From positions 15,150,255 through 15,214,254 of the forward strand of contig CM068317.1 in assembly GCA_034766995.1 (NCBI GenBank): DNA of 64,000 nt, read 5' to 3'. Position numbers and translations under genes: made by a program. The notes under the pieces are model-generated. The model was given only the letters and a program-made list of their open reading frames with translations, had not been told where the DNA came from and ran no database searches. Below, one piece after another: positions 13,385-26,700 of the stretch; position 1 is the stretch's first letter; each line of letters begins with the position of its first letter. Source of the DNA: Acanthacorydalis orientalis. Taxonomy: Eukaryota; Arthropoda; Insecta; Megaloptera; Corydalidae.

Positions 13385-14676
13385 TTGGGTTGGCCTAAAA
13401 GTAATTGCGTTTTGTTTTATATGTAAATAAAAGGCGAATTTTTCATGTGAAATAAAAACTTTATTAAACAATACTCGTATATTATCCATTTTGTTCGATT
13501 AGATTTTGTCATCTTTCAGGCAACTTCCTGATTCCGAGTTCAGAAAAGTTCTTATCTTTTTTGGTAAAAAAATAGTTCCAAGAACGATTTGGTGTTCTCA
13601 TCAGCAGTAAAGGTTTTACCATTCAAGGCGATGAACTAAACAAATGGTAGTCGGATGGATAGCCAGATCTGGCGAATATAGTGGATCTGGTAATACATCT
13701 CATCCAAGCTGCAACAAATTTTGACGACTAACCAAATTTGAATGTGGTCTAGCGTTATCAGGGTAAAACGTAACATTTTCGCGATTTACCAATTCTGGAC
13801 GCTTCTGTTTGATGGCATCATTTAATTTATCCAGTTGACGACAGAACACGTCCGAATTAATGGTTTGGTTCTTTGGAAACAGCTCGAAATACACAAAACA
13901 TTCAAAATCTCATCAGACTAACAGCATAATTTTCTTTTGGTGAATTACTACCTTTCAGTGCTTTGAGCAATTTCATCACGCTTGCTCTACGATCTTTTTC
14001 ATTCAACGTTGTTCTAGACGATCCATTTTTCATCGCCTGTTATCATACGTTTCAAAAATGGATCGTTTTCTTCAAGTTTCAAGAGAGAATCGAAGATTTC
14101 AATACATTTAGTGAGATGAATTTTCTTGAGCTCGTGTGGTATTTAAATATCAACCTTAATAACATCTCCAAGTTGTTTTAGATGGTTTCAACTCTCAATT
14201 TTGGTATGTTAAGACTCTCAGTAATCGATCGTATCATTAAACGTTGATTAGATTAGATCAATTACTTTATTTTGTCATCTTCAACTTCGATTGGCTTTCC
14301 TAAGCGTGGTGCAGCTTTAACATCAAAATTTCCAGACCGAAATTTAGTAAACCAATTCTGATACTTCCCTAGTTTTAAAGCATCTTCACCATACAAATCA
14401 CATACGTTTTTATGGACCTTGCATTGAGTTTTTCCTTTTTGGAAGTTTTACAGCAAAATATGACAAAAATATTCTTTTTGATTTTCCATTTTAAAATCGA
14501 CAGCAAAAAAACAATTGTCGACGGAATTGTGAACTTTCTTTTTTCTAAAACAAGCTTCAACTGTCATCTGTCAAGTTACATAATGAATTTACCGTTTAGA
14601 ATGAAGTTAGTTACATTTCAAGACATGTATGTCCATCTATTAGAAAAAAAAACGCAATTAATTTTGGCTAACCCAA
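13385..14676 (-). mobile_element. Full-length but decayed mariner (irritans-like)
   Basis: Ends TTGGGTTGGCCTAAAAGTAA and inverted TTGGGTTAGCCAAAATTAAT. The minus strand near 13894-13700 reads YFELFPKNQTINSDVF, QKRPELVNRENV and YPDNARPH, the second catalytic region with the D of the DD34D triad. Multiple stops. Confidence 0.8.
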
Positions 14677-14680
14677 TAGA

Positions 14681-14769
14681 TGATTCAATTTAGTATTCCA
14701 CATGAAAATATTAAAAAAAAACATGATTTTTTAATACTTTCATGTGGAAGCATAAATTGAATCATCTAC
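14681..14769. mobile_element. Short palindromic MITE, GATGATTCAATTT family
   Basis: Two inverted arms of about 40 bases (GATGATTCAATTTAGTATTC ... GAATCATC). It begins 4 bases after the end of the mariner at 13385-14676. The ends match those of the element entering the window at 63622. Confidence 0.75.
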
Positions 14770-15036
14770 GAGAAATATATAGAAATGTGTAGTATTTTAG
14801 TTATTATTCGTCTCTTTTTTTACCGTTCTTACATAATCTATCAACTTACAAACCATCTAACAATCACAACATAAAACTATTCAATTTTTGTTTAATGTGT
14901 GATCTAACACATTTTGATAAAGTTGTACATAATTTTTAATTTGTTCATAAACTATACAAATAAATAATTGAAACAATCGGTAATATGTTTTTAATATTTA
15001 TTTTAAATTTATATTTGATAACGTGATATTTTATGT

Positions 15037-15199
<163 letters not shown>

Positions 15200-15203
<4 letters not shown>

Positions 15204-17950
15204 TTGCAAATTCTAATTAAAATTTATCAAGTGTAGTAAATTGATTTTAAAATTCATATCAAGCTGCAGAATTAATAAATAAATAAATAAATAATGTAAT
15301 AAATAGGAATAATCTTGAAAATTTTATTAACTTGGTTGTATTTATAAATCTCTACAGATTTTTAAAAATTGAAATAGTAAATAATATTTTTGAATCAAAA
15401 ATAATTTTACTTTATATTCGTCGCTTTATAACTATATTCATTATTTTTAAAAAAATAAAATGAAAACATTTTAAGAAAAAATACTTTCAGGAACGGAACC
15501 TATTAATGCTGTAAAATGTTTATATGCTTCAAATATCAGAAAATGTATAATTATTTTTTGTATTAAAACTAATTCGTTTCTGTTCTTAGATTATCCAAAC
15601 TAATTGTTTTAAATCCAATTATTTTACAAATACAAGCTGCAAGTATAACAATACGTTAGAAGAAGAATCAAAAGATCAGAATCAAAGGAATTACATTTTT
15701 TGCCTGATTTTTTTATTATAATTGCACAAGAATTTATAAAATTGAAGAAATAAGAGATACTGTGTATAGTTTCTACACGTTTAAAATTGTGAGTTCTGTA
15801 ATTTTTTTAAAACGAAATTTCGGAATATTTTTAGCATAATTTTCTTTTCATATAAGATTACAAATATTCCTCCAAAAAGGGAAGTATTTATATATTCAAT
15901 TTAAAAAAATAAGTAAATTGTGACAACCTGCTTTGCCTCGAGGCTGGTTGTCCCTAGAATTTTAAATTACTGAAATATGACATTTTACAAATTTTAAAAA
16001 TGCATTTTGAAAATATTTAGGTTTTGTGTGCAAGACAAAAATAAAAACTTCAATTTAAATTCAAACTAATTTATTTATCTAAAATAAGTCAATGTTTTAT
16101 TCGCCATCATTAAATTTATCTCAAAAATCTGTTACTTTCTACATTTAATTTCTCAAACTTTCTATTATGGTATATGTATTTGAGTCATGATCCCGGTTTA
16201 GAAACAGATTAATCTTTATTCCTGCTTATATACTCTGCATAATTAATTTAATTTTATTTTACTCAAGTGTTGGAATAGGATTCAACATGCATAAAGAAAA
16301 TTCATTCATCTTTAACTTTTTTCTCCGCATTTCAGATACAATCTGTTTCTTTTTTCTCTTGTTACTTTATTTGGACCGGTCACCGGTTTTCGTGCCTGAA
16401 AAATCTTTTTTATTTTTTTTTATTTATTTTGTGAGATTTTTTAACTAACTATTCACTTGAGTATCAGTCAAAGACAGATTTTCTTGACGACTGTTATTAT
16501 GTTTGACAGACTAGTAATTGTATATATTTTTTTTATTACTTTCATCAAACATCGTAACTTTCATTTATTATTTTATCTATCCCCTTCATTATCATTCGTA
16601 ATATGAAGAATCTTATTATCTCCAAAAACAATCACTTTCATACATCTATTTCTTAAATAGTGAGATTTCCAGTAACGACATATGTGTTTTTTACTTCTTA
16701 TTGTGACAAATATTGTTTTAATGGAATATTATTAAGCATTTGACACTTATAATTTAGCGTTTCGAATTAAGGGATGATTCGAAATCAAGTGCGCAAACGG
16801 GATATGTTTTTAATTATAATTTGTGTTCAGGTGCTAATGGCCTTAGCTGTTGAAGCACCCTGAAACCTCAATAACCAACCAGGCATTCAGTAAGAACCTT
16901 TACTGGGAACCGAATTATACTCAGATAACTACGAACTGCTGTGAATAAGTTTAACTCGTCTGAAGATATACTCGAATCTTTATAATTTTTGAATATTGAT
17001 TATGGAGCAATTTTTAATTTTAATAAATTTATTAATTCACTATAAATTGTTCGTTCTAATAATTATACTGGAAGAGATAAATTAAGAAATGTTGAATCAT
17101 TTTCAGTCAGAAATTAAAATATTTGTTAATTAATGTTAAATTGTGATAGAAAAATGCGTTCCGTTGCATTTAGTTATATGTACGTGAGGTACCGGCGAGA
17201 AAATATTAGGTATATTTTTTCATATTTCTGAAAATGTTTAAAATAGAGTACTTTAATGATAAGTATATTTCTGATAAAAAAAGTACCTAAGAACTAAACA
17301 AAGAAACAAAGTTTCAATACTGTGTATTTCTTGTATACACAACGTAAAAACAAACTTTTTTTATTAACAACAATTCATTTCCTAAACTGTCTCGTTCAGA
17401 AAAAGAAACGATTAAGTACAACCTATAAGAGAAATCTATGGAAGTTATCTCGAAGCAATCGATTTACTAAAGGCAAGAGTATTGCAAAATGTATTTTTAA
17501 AAACAAAGCAAATACTATCAAGATGTGGACTTTCAAAAATTACTATATCTTTAAAGAACAATGTCAGAGTAAGATAGGTACCAATTTTTTTTAATATTGA
17601 AAAAGAAAATAATATCTCACTGAAATTTGAATCTTGTGTATCATACTTACTATCATAGAAGAATCGCTTTCTAGAAGATTATGTATGCGATTTAATTTCG
17701 GTTTACACATGTAAATATGAAAAATCGCAAAAATTTTAAAAAAGCATATTTTTAATTTTTGAGATTTTTTTCAAACTTTCGTGTGGAAGCCTTAATTGAA
17801 TCATCCTGTGAATGCAATGAAGTTATTTGAGATCGTTGGAAGCAAAGAAGGAAACAGTGACACAATCTTAAAATATATTATATTTTATTATTTAATTTTT
17901 AAAAATGAAATATCACTGATATTGGAAAATACTATGGGTATTTGATGCAG
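15200..17950. other. Intergenic, no recognised gene
   Basis: Simple AT-rich DNA. (AAAT)n at 15275-15293, an inverted GACAACC...GGTTGTC pair at 15920-15952, and an end of the GATGATTCAATT family at 17775-17810. The frame at 17322-17594 is Lys-rich and unrecognised. Confidence 0.4.
16826..16900. repeat. Small GC-richer hairpin block (SINE-like?)
   Basis: GGTGCTAATGGCC...AAGCACC forms a stem and is followed by CTCAATAACCAACCAG. Similar GGTGCT..GCACC hairpins with CAACCAACC tails occur in dispersed insect repeats; this is recollection, not a search. Confidence 0.25.
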
Positions 17951-17989
17951 AAAATACCGGGTGTCATAAAAAAACTGTTAAGTCATTGT

Positions 17990-18240
17990 GTTGTTATTGG
18001 ACAATAATGCCTCAGTGTCGTTTTTAACTATTAATAAGGAGGTTGTGGTTTTATAAATTTGGATCGTCTATTTTACATCCCTGACTTAGTTCCGAGAAGC
18101 TATTATTTATTCTTAAAAAATTACTGACAAAAAAATTTTCAACTTCAAAAAAATTGTCAACTTTATCCCACTTTTTTGAAGAAAGATAAAAGCTCTGAAT
18201 ATTTTTATAAAATAATTATTTTTTCACCGTGAATACCAGA
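17990..18240 (+). pseudogene. Mariner transposase C-terminal scrap
   Basis: One frame reads FYIPDLVPRSYYLFLKNY then a stop, equivalent to the third catalytic block PDLxPxDYxLF of mariner (the catalytic Asp is replaced by Ser here). No terminal repeats were found. Confidence 0.55.
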
Positions 18241-18359
18241 TAAAAAATAGTAAAATTTTGGAGAAGTGTTGAAGAAAAATATTTTGTTATAAGTGGCAAT
18301 ATATATATAAGTGTCCAATTTATAACTTTACAACTTCAAATTGAAATTATTTTCACAAT

Positions 18360-19140
18360 AAATAAAAACATTTGTTAATATTCGATAAATATTTTATTTC
18401 GATCTTGCAATTGTGTGGAATATAATATCCGTCAAATGACCACCTTTTACGGTACATATGCGAGTATTTTCGATATATTTCGAGGTATTCCGTTCACAGC
18501 TTCTCTGATATTGTTCTTAAGCTGTTCAGTAGTCGGAGCTGTTCAAAAGAAAAAAATCAGCAGCTGTCGAATCACGAGATCTTGGCAAACAATCAATGGC
18601 CCCGTTTCTGGAAATTAATTGACTTGTAATTACACTCTTTAACATTGTGACTGTGTATCGTACTGCGTCATATGTAGCCCTATCTTATTAGAAAAAAATG
18701 TTTTGTAAGCCAAACTCATTCATTTGATGTACAAAAAGGTGATAATCATGCCTCTGTAAACTATTAACATTCACCGTTATACCATTATCAGTATCATGTT
18801 TGAAAAAATAAAATCCATTGACACGTCCTGACCAAATTCCACACCACACTGTCACTTTACGAGGATGCAATGGTCGTTCATAAATTAACCGAGGATTTTC
18901 ACTACCCCAATACCGGGAATTTTGCTTATTAACAAAACCACTGAGGTCAAAATGAGCTTGATCACTCATAATGATTTTCTGATGAAAATTTGTATTATCA
19001 TTCAATTTGTGTAGAATTAAATTACAGAAGTTACGATGCCGTAAAACGATACAACGAATTTTTCACGTTTACACTGATGAAATATCACAAAAAACTGTAA
19101 AAAATTACGGAAAATCAAAATGGCGGATAAAATAATTTCT
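18360..19140 (-). pseudogene. Tc1/mariner-superfamily transposase remnant (VTVWCG type)
   Basis: Minus strand, from 19005: MSDQAHFDLSGFVNKQNSRY, then PLHPRKVTVWCGIWS, YFF and MNEF, followed after a stop by RATYDAVRYT, SRNGAIDCLPRSRDST and finally KGGHLTDIIFH. These are the three catalytic regions and the C-terminus of a transposase common in arthropods. The N-terminal DNA-binding part is missing and the frame is broken. Confidence 0.7.
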
Positions 19141-19160
19141 AAAGTCATAAGCTGACTATC

Positions 19161-19204
<44 letters not shown>

Positions 19205-19206
19205 GT

Positions 19207-20057
19207 ACACAGAGGGTCCCAAAAATATTTACACACTATAATAGAAGTTATATATTTACATTCTAAATGGTTGAAATGAATTACGGTGGAATGTGTAGTA
19301 TGATCTCCCAAAAGGTGTCGTTGATCACTCGAATGCTAGAGTCGTCATACGACTAGCAAGACGATCAAACAAAATAATAGAGCCAGTTGTTGTTCGAGCA
19401 ACATAGTACCGTTTTGAAGTGGTATTTTAAATTGAAGAATGTGTGTGAAGTACAACTACAATGGATGCGCGGACAAATGGATGGTCTGCGTTTGAAACAG
19501 GATCTTCAACACGCCAGACAATTACATGCATTCGTGGTAAATTTGAAATAAATTTGGTACCGTGTGTGATATGCAGAAGGAAAGATCTAGGATGTCTCGC
19601 ACAGCAACAAGTCCTGCTTCCTCGGCTATGGTTTTGGAGCAGTTTAGACGCAACAAGATGGCGCACCGCCACGCTACCACCGAGATATGAGAACCTACCT
19701 TGAGTTTCATCCATGTTCTTTAGATTTAACACCACTCGACTTCTATTTGTAGGGGAACCTAAAGGATGTGGTATATCGTAGAAAACCAATTGCTTTGGTG
19801 CACTGCTCTATGGGAAGAAATTGAAATGTTTTGTGCAGCAATCACAGCGAGAACTTTGACCAACATTGCTCGTATTGTAGTGCACCAAAATCAGAAGTGT
19901 TTTGACACTAATGGTGAACACTTTGAGCACCTGTTGTGATTGTAGAAGTCAACGATGATCCACATCGATCTCTTGTTATCTGAAAAATTTTAGTAATAAA
20001 GCTTTTATGCAGATATTTTTTACGTTGAAGTGTGTATACATTTTTAGACTCCTCTGT
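19207..20057 (+). mobile_element. Internally deleted Tc1/mariner-type element in a TA array
   Basis: Ends ACAGAGGGTCCCAAAAATAT and, inverted, ACAGAGGAGTCTAAAAATGT; (TA)n lies on both sides. Inside, near 19725-19930, the plus strand reads TPLDFYL-stop-GNLKDVVYRRKP, LWEEIEMFCAAITARTL and HFEHLL, a transposase C-terminus. The central catalytic part is gone. Confidence 0.7.
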
Positions 20058-20077
20058 ATATATATATATATATATAT

Positions 20078-20142
<65 letters not shown>
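20055..20142. repeat. (TA)n array
   Basis: Begins exactly at the right end of the element 19207-20057 and continues into a short (TG)n. Confidence 0.95.
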
Positions 20143-20145
<3 letters not shown>

Positions 20146-20384
20146 GTGTGTGTGTGTATGTAGGATTTTAATTAAAAGAAAGAAACATGATATATAAATG
20201 TATTGATTAATCATAATAATCACATTAATTACAATAGCAAATTTAATAATACTTTACTTTTGTTGTCTTACACTGCACTCCACTTTCATTCAGCATCCAC
20301 TAGCGGCCATGTTGTTTTTTTACTATGCCCTTCGTGTCTGCCGGAGACCAGTGGCGTGGCCTTAATTCCCACATATATACAAGG

Positions 20385-21306
20385 CGCGTTTTTAAAGTAA
20401 GATCTGTTCAATAATAAGAGAAAGAACATCAATGATAAAAAATATTTATTATAGGAAAAAGACATCTTAATACATACGTTATTTCACCACACAGTCACCA
20501 TTGACTTAACGTATTTTTCAAATAAATTTGCCGTCTATGACTTGAACCAATCAGTAACTCCTGTCTTCAGTATTTTATCTCTTCTTTGATTTAAAGTTTG
20601 TGTAGGAAATTCAGGTCTCGTCTCCAATCACAATGTACCTAAAAAGTAGTCCTTTCATTTTTCTATACTTTCAAAATTTTGTTAGGTAAATCCATATGTT
20701 TTGTTTGTGTGTGTTGATTTATATTTTTGATACCCATCTGGCACATATTTTTTTAGAGCCCAGATTTTCTGTTACAGTACAATAAATAACTGCCGGTAAA
20801 ACTTTTAAAATTCAATACGATATTGTGAAACGACAATTTTCTGAAACTTTTATATTTATTTTTTCCATCAAGTCATCTGTCATCGCACTAGGATGTCCAC
20901 TACGTTCTTCATCACGAATATTCGTTCGCTCTTTTTTACATAAACGACACCATTGCTTAACCACCAATTGACCTATTGATCATTGCCAAACAACTACCTA
21001 AATACCATTGTCACTCATAACACTTGGCTATCACACTTGACAAAGTTGCCTGTGAATTTTGGCAGCACTGTTGTTTTTTACTACCAAAAACCCGATCACA
21101 GCACGAATCTTGCAGTTGGCAGGATTATTCATTGTTGAACTATTGATTTTTGAACTACCAGCACGTGGCATCAAACAAAAATCCGACGGACACAAAATGG
21201 CTTAGAGCTAGCACATGAATAATGTAAAGCTTTTGCAAATACACAGTCATATCATTCATGTTTAATCAGCTGCAGTTACAAAACGGACCTTACTTTAAAA
21301 ACTTAC

Positions 21307-21308
<2 letters not shown>
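20385..21308 (-). mobile_element. Decayed mariner-like element with TTTTAAAGTAAG ends
   Basis: Inverted ends TTTTTAAAGTAAGATCTGTT and TTTTTAAAGTAAGGTCCGTT. The minus strand from about 21172 reads MPRAGSSK, NPANCKIRAVIGFLVVKN, AAKIHRQLCQV, then stops, then WCRLCKKERTNIRDEERSGHPS, an N-terminal DNA-binding domain of a mariner-like transposase. The catalytic part is mostly lost. Confidence 0.7.

Positions 21309-21310
<2 letters not shown>

Positions 21311-21370
<60 letters not shown>
21311..21370. repeat. (TA)n array
   Basis: Pure TA, between the end of one mariner-like element (21308) and the start of the next (21371). Confidence 0.95.
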
Positions 21371-21373
<3 letters not shown>

Positions 21374-22668
21374 GAGGGTGGTCCCAGAAGTACCCGACCC
21401 AACAAAGAAAACACAAAAATTTTGGAAAAAAATATATTTATTTTTCAACATAATCTCCTTTCAGCTCTATACACTTTTCCCAGCGATGTTCAATAAGTTT
21501 GATACCCTTTTTATAATAAGAATTGTCTTGCTCCTCAAAATACCCATTAACTGCCGACATCACTTCTTCATCGTTGGGAAATCTTTGACCACTCAGCCAT
21601 TTTTTCAAGTTTGGGAACAGAAAATAATCCGAGGGGGCTAAATCTGGCGAATAGGGTGCATGAGGTAGCAATTCAAACTTTAATTCATTAATTTTGGCCA
21701 TTGCAATAACGGATTTGTGAGCTGGTGCATTGTCTTGATAAAACAACACTTTCTTCTTAGCCAAATGCGGCCGTTTTTGCTTGATTTCTTCACTCAAACG
21801 TTGCAATAAGTTCGCATAATACTCGCCGTTGATAGTTTTTCCTTTTTCAAGATAGTCAATGAAAATTATTTCACACGCATCCCAAAAAACCGACGCCATG
21901 ACCTTGCCTGCAGATGAAACGGTCTTCGCCTTCTTTGGAGCCGGTTCTCCCTTTTTAGTCCATTGTTTTGATTGTTCTTTTGTATCGGATGTGAAGTGAT
22001 GGACCCATGTTTCATCCATGGTTATGAAACGGCGGAAAAATTCTGCTTTGTTGCTGTGAAACTTCGCTAAACACTCAATTGAAACATCTTCACGACACTG
22101 TTTTTGCTCGAGTGTGAGCAAACGCGGCACTCATCTTGCACACAGCTTTCTCATGTCCACATTTTCAGATAATATGCGATGTACCGCACTTTTTGAAATG
22201 CCTACTATGTCTGCTAGCTCGCGCACTTTTAGTCGACGATCATCCAGTGCCGCTTTGTGGATTTTCTTCACCATTTCTGGAGTCGTCACCTCATTTGGTC
22301 GACCACTGCGATGCTCGTCTTGGCAGCTCGTACGGCCTCGTTTAAACTCTGCTACCCAATATTTCACTGTTGTAAACGAAGGAGCAGACTCACCCAGAGT
22401 AGAATCCAGTTCAGCTTTTGTATTGGTTGGGCTGAGGCCTTTCAAATAAAAGTATTGTATCACGTAACGATGACCAATTTTCTCCATTTTCACAAATTCA
22501 CTGAAAACGTTCACTATTGATGGCTGCCAAACAAATACTAAACAAAGTGGCGTCCTCAAACTTGAAACATATGCTTTATAGATTGTGTACTTTCTAATAC
22601 AGTGATATTTTTCAAACAACTACCGCCATCTCTATGTCAGGCCGGATACTTCTGGGACCACCCTCGTA
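21371..22668 (-). mobile_element. Nearly intact mariner transposon (DD34D)
   Basis: About 1.3 kb with good inverted ends (ACGAGGGTGGTCCCAGAAGT and ACGAGGGTGGTCCCAGAAGT-like TATCC variant) at TA sites; the left end abuts a (TA)n array. It contains one transposase frame interrupted by a single stop. It is the youngest-looking element of the window. Confidence 0.9.
21438..22619 (-). pseudogene. Mariner transposase with one in-frame stop
   Basis: Two halves, 22619-22131 and 22130-21438, are in the same frame and separated by one TGA at 22133-22131, where related copies have TGG (Trp) in KLCARWVPRLLT. The first half has the paired helix-turn-helix with YVIQYFYLKGLSP, KRGRTSCQDEHRSGRPNEVT and VGISKSAVHRIL. 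The second has the catalytic triad: TMDETWVHHFT, FYQDNAPAHKS and YSPDLAPSDYFLFPNLKKW, giving D, D and D with 34 residues between the last two. It acts by cut-and-paste at TA. Full family length is kept, so only the nonsense change visibly disables it. Confidence 0.88.
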
Positions 22669-22669
22669 T

Positions 22670-23760
22670 AAAGGCTCAATTTTAAGAATGTCAAACTTTT
22701 GTGTACCGTGGCTCTCTGAGGATAATAGCATTTCTATAGAATTTGTAAAAGCAACAATCAAAAATAATAAATGATAATTTATTGAATATTTTTTTAATCA
22801 GGAATTTTTTTATGTGGTTAGTGAGGAGAAAAAAATTCATTTGTGAACATGATTTTATCCGCAGTGTCAGAAATGACCTCTAAATATTTTTTCAAGATTA
22901 TAGAGATAACACTGTTTATTAACACTAATAATTTACAAAAACAAAGACAATTTATCGAAAAATATAAATATTTATTTCATTTTGTCATAACATTAACGTT
23001 GTTATAACAGAGTCGTTTTTACTTTACTATGTATATATAGAAAGAACAAAATATGAAAATAAATTTTCAATATTTTATATACCTGCTTTTATTTGAAAGA
23101 ATAACTTTAATTTACTGTCCGTTATTTCAAGTAACCATCATTAAAAGTTATTAAAAATGGGAAAATTCAATTTAATACGGCAATTAGATTAAGTCTTAAA
23201 TTGTATGCGCGAAATGACTTACAACAATAAAAATTAATAATATATGTAATTGAATTTAAACTTCATATAGAAGAAAGAATTTAAAAATAAATTTCTAATA
23301 TTTTGTATACCTCGTTTTATTTGAAATCATAGCTTTAATTTACTGTCTGTTATTTCAATTAACCATAATTAAAAGTTATTAAAAATGAGAACTTTTAAAA
23401 CAATACATCAATTAGATCGTTGTAAAAGTAAATTTTGTACGAAATTAATTACAACAATAAAAATCAATAAAATATATAATTGAATTTAAATCTGATAATT
23501 TTATAGCAAAGAAAAATGATTTTAAATAGATTATAAAAGAATGAAAAAATAAAGGGAATGTAGACTGAAAAAAAATATAGTACAAGCAAAATGTTTTTTT
23601 ATAAAAATGATTTTATTTGACTAAAAATATTTACATACATTCAATTTACATCTCTTAATTAAATATCCTTTATTTTGTTTATTCAAAAACATTTCGATTT
23701 TACAACTAATTAATCAAATCGAAAACTCGTGTAAATTCTTTTTATCCAAAATTAACAGTC
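22670..23760. other. Intergenic DNA 3' of gene B exon 3, with a diverged internal duplication
   Basis: Two stretches, about 23060-23270 and 23290-23500, resemble each other (both carry GCTTTAATTTACTGTC, TTATTAAAAATG and ACAACAATAAAAATYAATAA), so a ~230-base tandem duplication is likely. Nothing coding. Confidence 0.5.
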
Positions 23761-23761
23761 G

Positions 23762-26700
23762 TTAACGACATATAAGCTGCTCACAACACTCAGGATATTG
23801 TTTTGATAGATCTTCTTTCTGAATACATTCTTCTTTTCCACCTACTGAACCACAGCTGTAAATTACATGAAAATTAATTATCTTTTATACTTTATATGCG
23901 TTATTTATATGTATACAAATATATAAAAACATTCTGTTATGTAGGATAAATGTACCGGTGATGTTTTTACTAATGATTTTAATATTTGTTAATTAACTGA
24001 TAATTTATAGAAAAAAATGTACATCTACATTTAACAAATTATTAATAAATTTAAACTAATAATAATCCAGTTTACATGGTTTTATTTTCGCACAAATATT
24101 ATAATGACATCAGGAAAGTGTACAAAATACTAAACGTTAATATTATATTGGTAGAAAAATAATTGCGGTTTATGACCTATAAATTTATATACATTTTTTT
24201 AATTAGTAGTTTTAAGTGATATAAAACTGTTGGATGACTAACATCTAGCTTTTGTGCTAGCTCTCGAATTGTTGTGCAGAGTGATTCAACTAATGCCTTC
24301 AGTTGGTCGTTTTGAACTGAAGAAAGACGCTCGCGATCTTCTTCATCTTCAAGAATCTCGTCCAGAATTCGAAAATTTGTAACCACCATTGCACAGTACT
24401 TTCGTTAACAGTACCCACATCAAAAGCATCTTTAGTTTATGAGCAGTTTCTGTTGTTTTACCACCCGTTTTGTTTGAACTTGTAAAAAAATTTCTCTTAC
24501 TTGCTTCTTTTCCATCTTTAGTTTAATAGCCCAATTTTAAAGGAAAATTAATAATAAAACCAAAGTCGAAGTTACCAATATACAGAATGAAAAATGCACT
24601 TTAAATTGATATTAACATGAATACGATGAAATGACAATTTCATTGAAAAAAATTAAGGTTAAAATTTAGAAAATAAAAATCGCAATTATTTTTCTACCAC
24701 CGTAATAAATAAAATAGTTTTGAATCAATTTTATCAGTTGAATGCAACAATTGTTTGCTATAAACATGAAGCATCATTTTGAAACGATGGTTGGAAGCTA
24801 GTTTTTATTAAAAATATTTATTTCTACTACGAGAGTAGAGTGATAACTATCCGTGTTTGACAAGAGATGGCATTACTACAATACCTGTTAACAGCATTAT
24901 CATTCGAACTACTGCTGTCAGTATTTGAGGATAACACGTTAATTGGTTTAGTTTCGTCATTCAAAAAAAACAACTATTGCTCTTTTCTAACTATGGAAAA
25001 AAATCAGTATCGGTCAGTGCTGAGATTTCTATTTTTGGTTGGAAAAACGTTTGAAGAAAAATTGCACTCTGTCTACGGGGACACTGCACCTTCGTCAACA
25101 ACCGTCAGATATTAGTTCAATGAATTTAAATGTGGTCCTACAAGCGTTTGTGATGAAGAACGGCCAGGTCGTCCAATTGAGATGATTACTGAAGAGATGA
25201 TTGGAAAAATCAATGATATTGATTTAAATGATCCTAGAATCTAATTGCATGAGTTAGTTGAGATAGTAGGTATTTCAAATTAACGTGTACGGAACATCTT
25301 ACATGATCATTTGCATAAAAAAAAATTTTCCGCCAGATGGGTGACGCGTTTGCTCACAGTAGATCAAAAACGTATTCGAACGAACAATTTAAAGGAGTTT
25401 TTAACGATGTCTAAACGTAATCGACATGAATTCTTGTGTTGATACATAACCGTTGATGAAAAATGGATCCATTATCATACAGCTGAAACGATACTCTAGT
25501 CAAAACAATAGAATTCTCCTGGAGAACGTGCAACAAAGAAAGCAAAAAATAATTGTATCAACTTGAAACGTTATGGAAACTGTTCTTTGGAATGCACATG
25601 GAATATTGCTAATCGACTATCTTGAAAAAGAGAAAATAATAACAGAAGCCTACTGTGTATCATTATTGGACCAGATCAATGATTAAATCAAGAAAAAACG
25701 TTATCATTTAGCATAGAAACAGGTGTTCTTCCATCATAACAATGCACCGACTCACAAATCAACAATTGTGAGGGCAAAATTGCATGAATTCTACTACAAA
25801 TTGCTTGCACATTGACTATATTCTCCAGATTTGGTACCGTGTGACATTTTTCTGTTTCCATACTTGAAGAAATGGCCTAAAAGTAAAATATTTACATCTA
25901 ATTCGGAAGTCATGGCTGCTATAAATGCCTACTTTGAAGAGTTTGACAAACCGTACTACTCGGTAACGATAAAAAATTGGAAATGCGTTGAATTAAATCC
26001 ATCGTTCCAAAAGGAGATTACCTTTTAAAAAAGAATTTGCACAAAAAAATTATATTTTCTTGGCAAACACGGGTAATTTTCACTCTACCCCCGTATTTTG
26101 CTTGAAATCTGCTTTCTTGAATTAACATTTCATAAATGTTTCTATTTAAAAATATTTCCTGTACTTTTTATGAATGTATTCGAATAATGTCTGAATTCAT
26201 GTATAACAGTTGTTACGTTTTTTATTTAAGGGGAAATAATACGATTTAATTCAATAAATTTTAATGTACTATAATGTTTTTAATCTTCGAGCACTTTCAT
26301 AACTTTTTTATTCCGTAACTTCCCCTATAAAAGATATAATTCCAAGAAGTATAATAAACTTTTCAACATATTTAGAATTATTAATTTGTATTTAATATCA
26401 TGAAAAATATATAATTGAGTGACGTCGTGTGATAAACTTGCAATTATTCATATTTTATAGTTTTGTAACATTTTAAATACAGAAATGTTTTTTACGTTTT
26501 AAATCCAATAATTGATAAAAATTGTTCTTAGATACAATGGGTAATTTTATTTTTTTAAAATAACGCTTGTTTCAAAATTTCGGTGCACGCATTCTTATAA
26601 TCTTATTCGGAAAATTTCCATTACTCGTCTTGAAATATCTGATCCTTACATTTGCTTCTTGGATTTTTAATTTAAGTATAAGGATAGTGAATGGACAATC

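Noticed and set aside
19427..19789. 120-codon minus-strand frame
   Set aside because: It runs across a deleted Tc1/mariner-type element whose real coding is on the plus strand.
22114..22520. Plus-strand frames of 69-111 codons
   Set aside because: Antisense shadows of the mariner transposase at 21438-22619.
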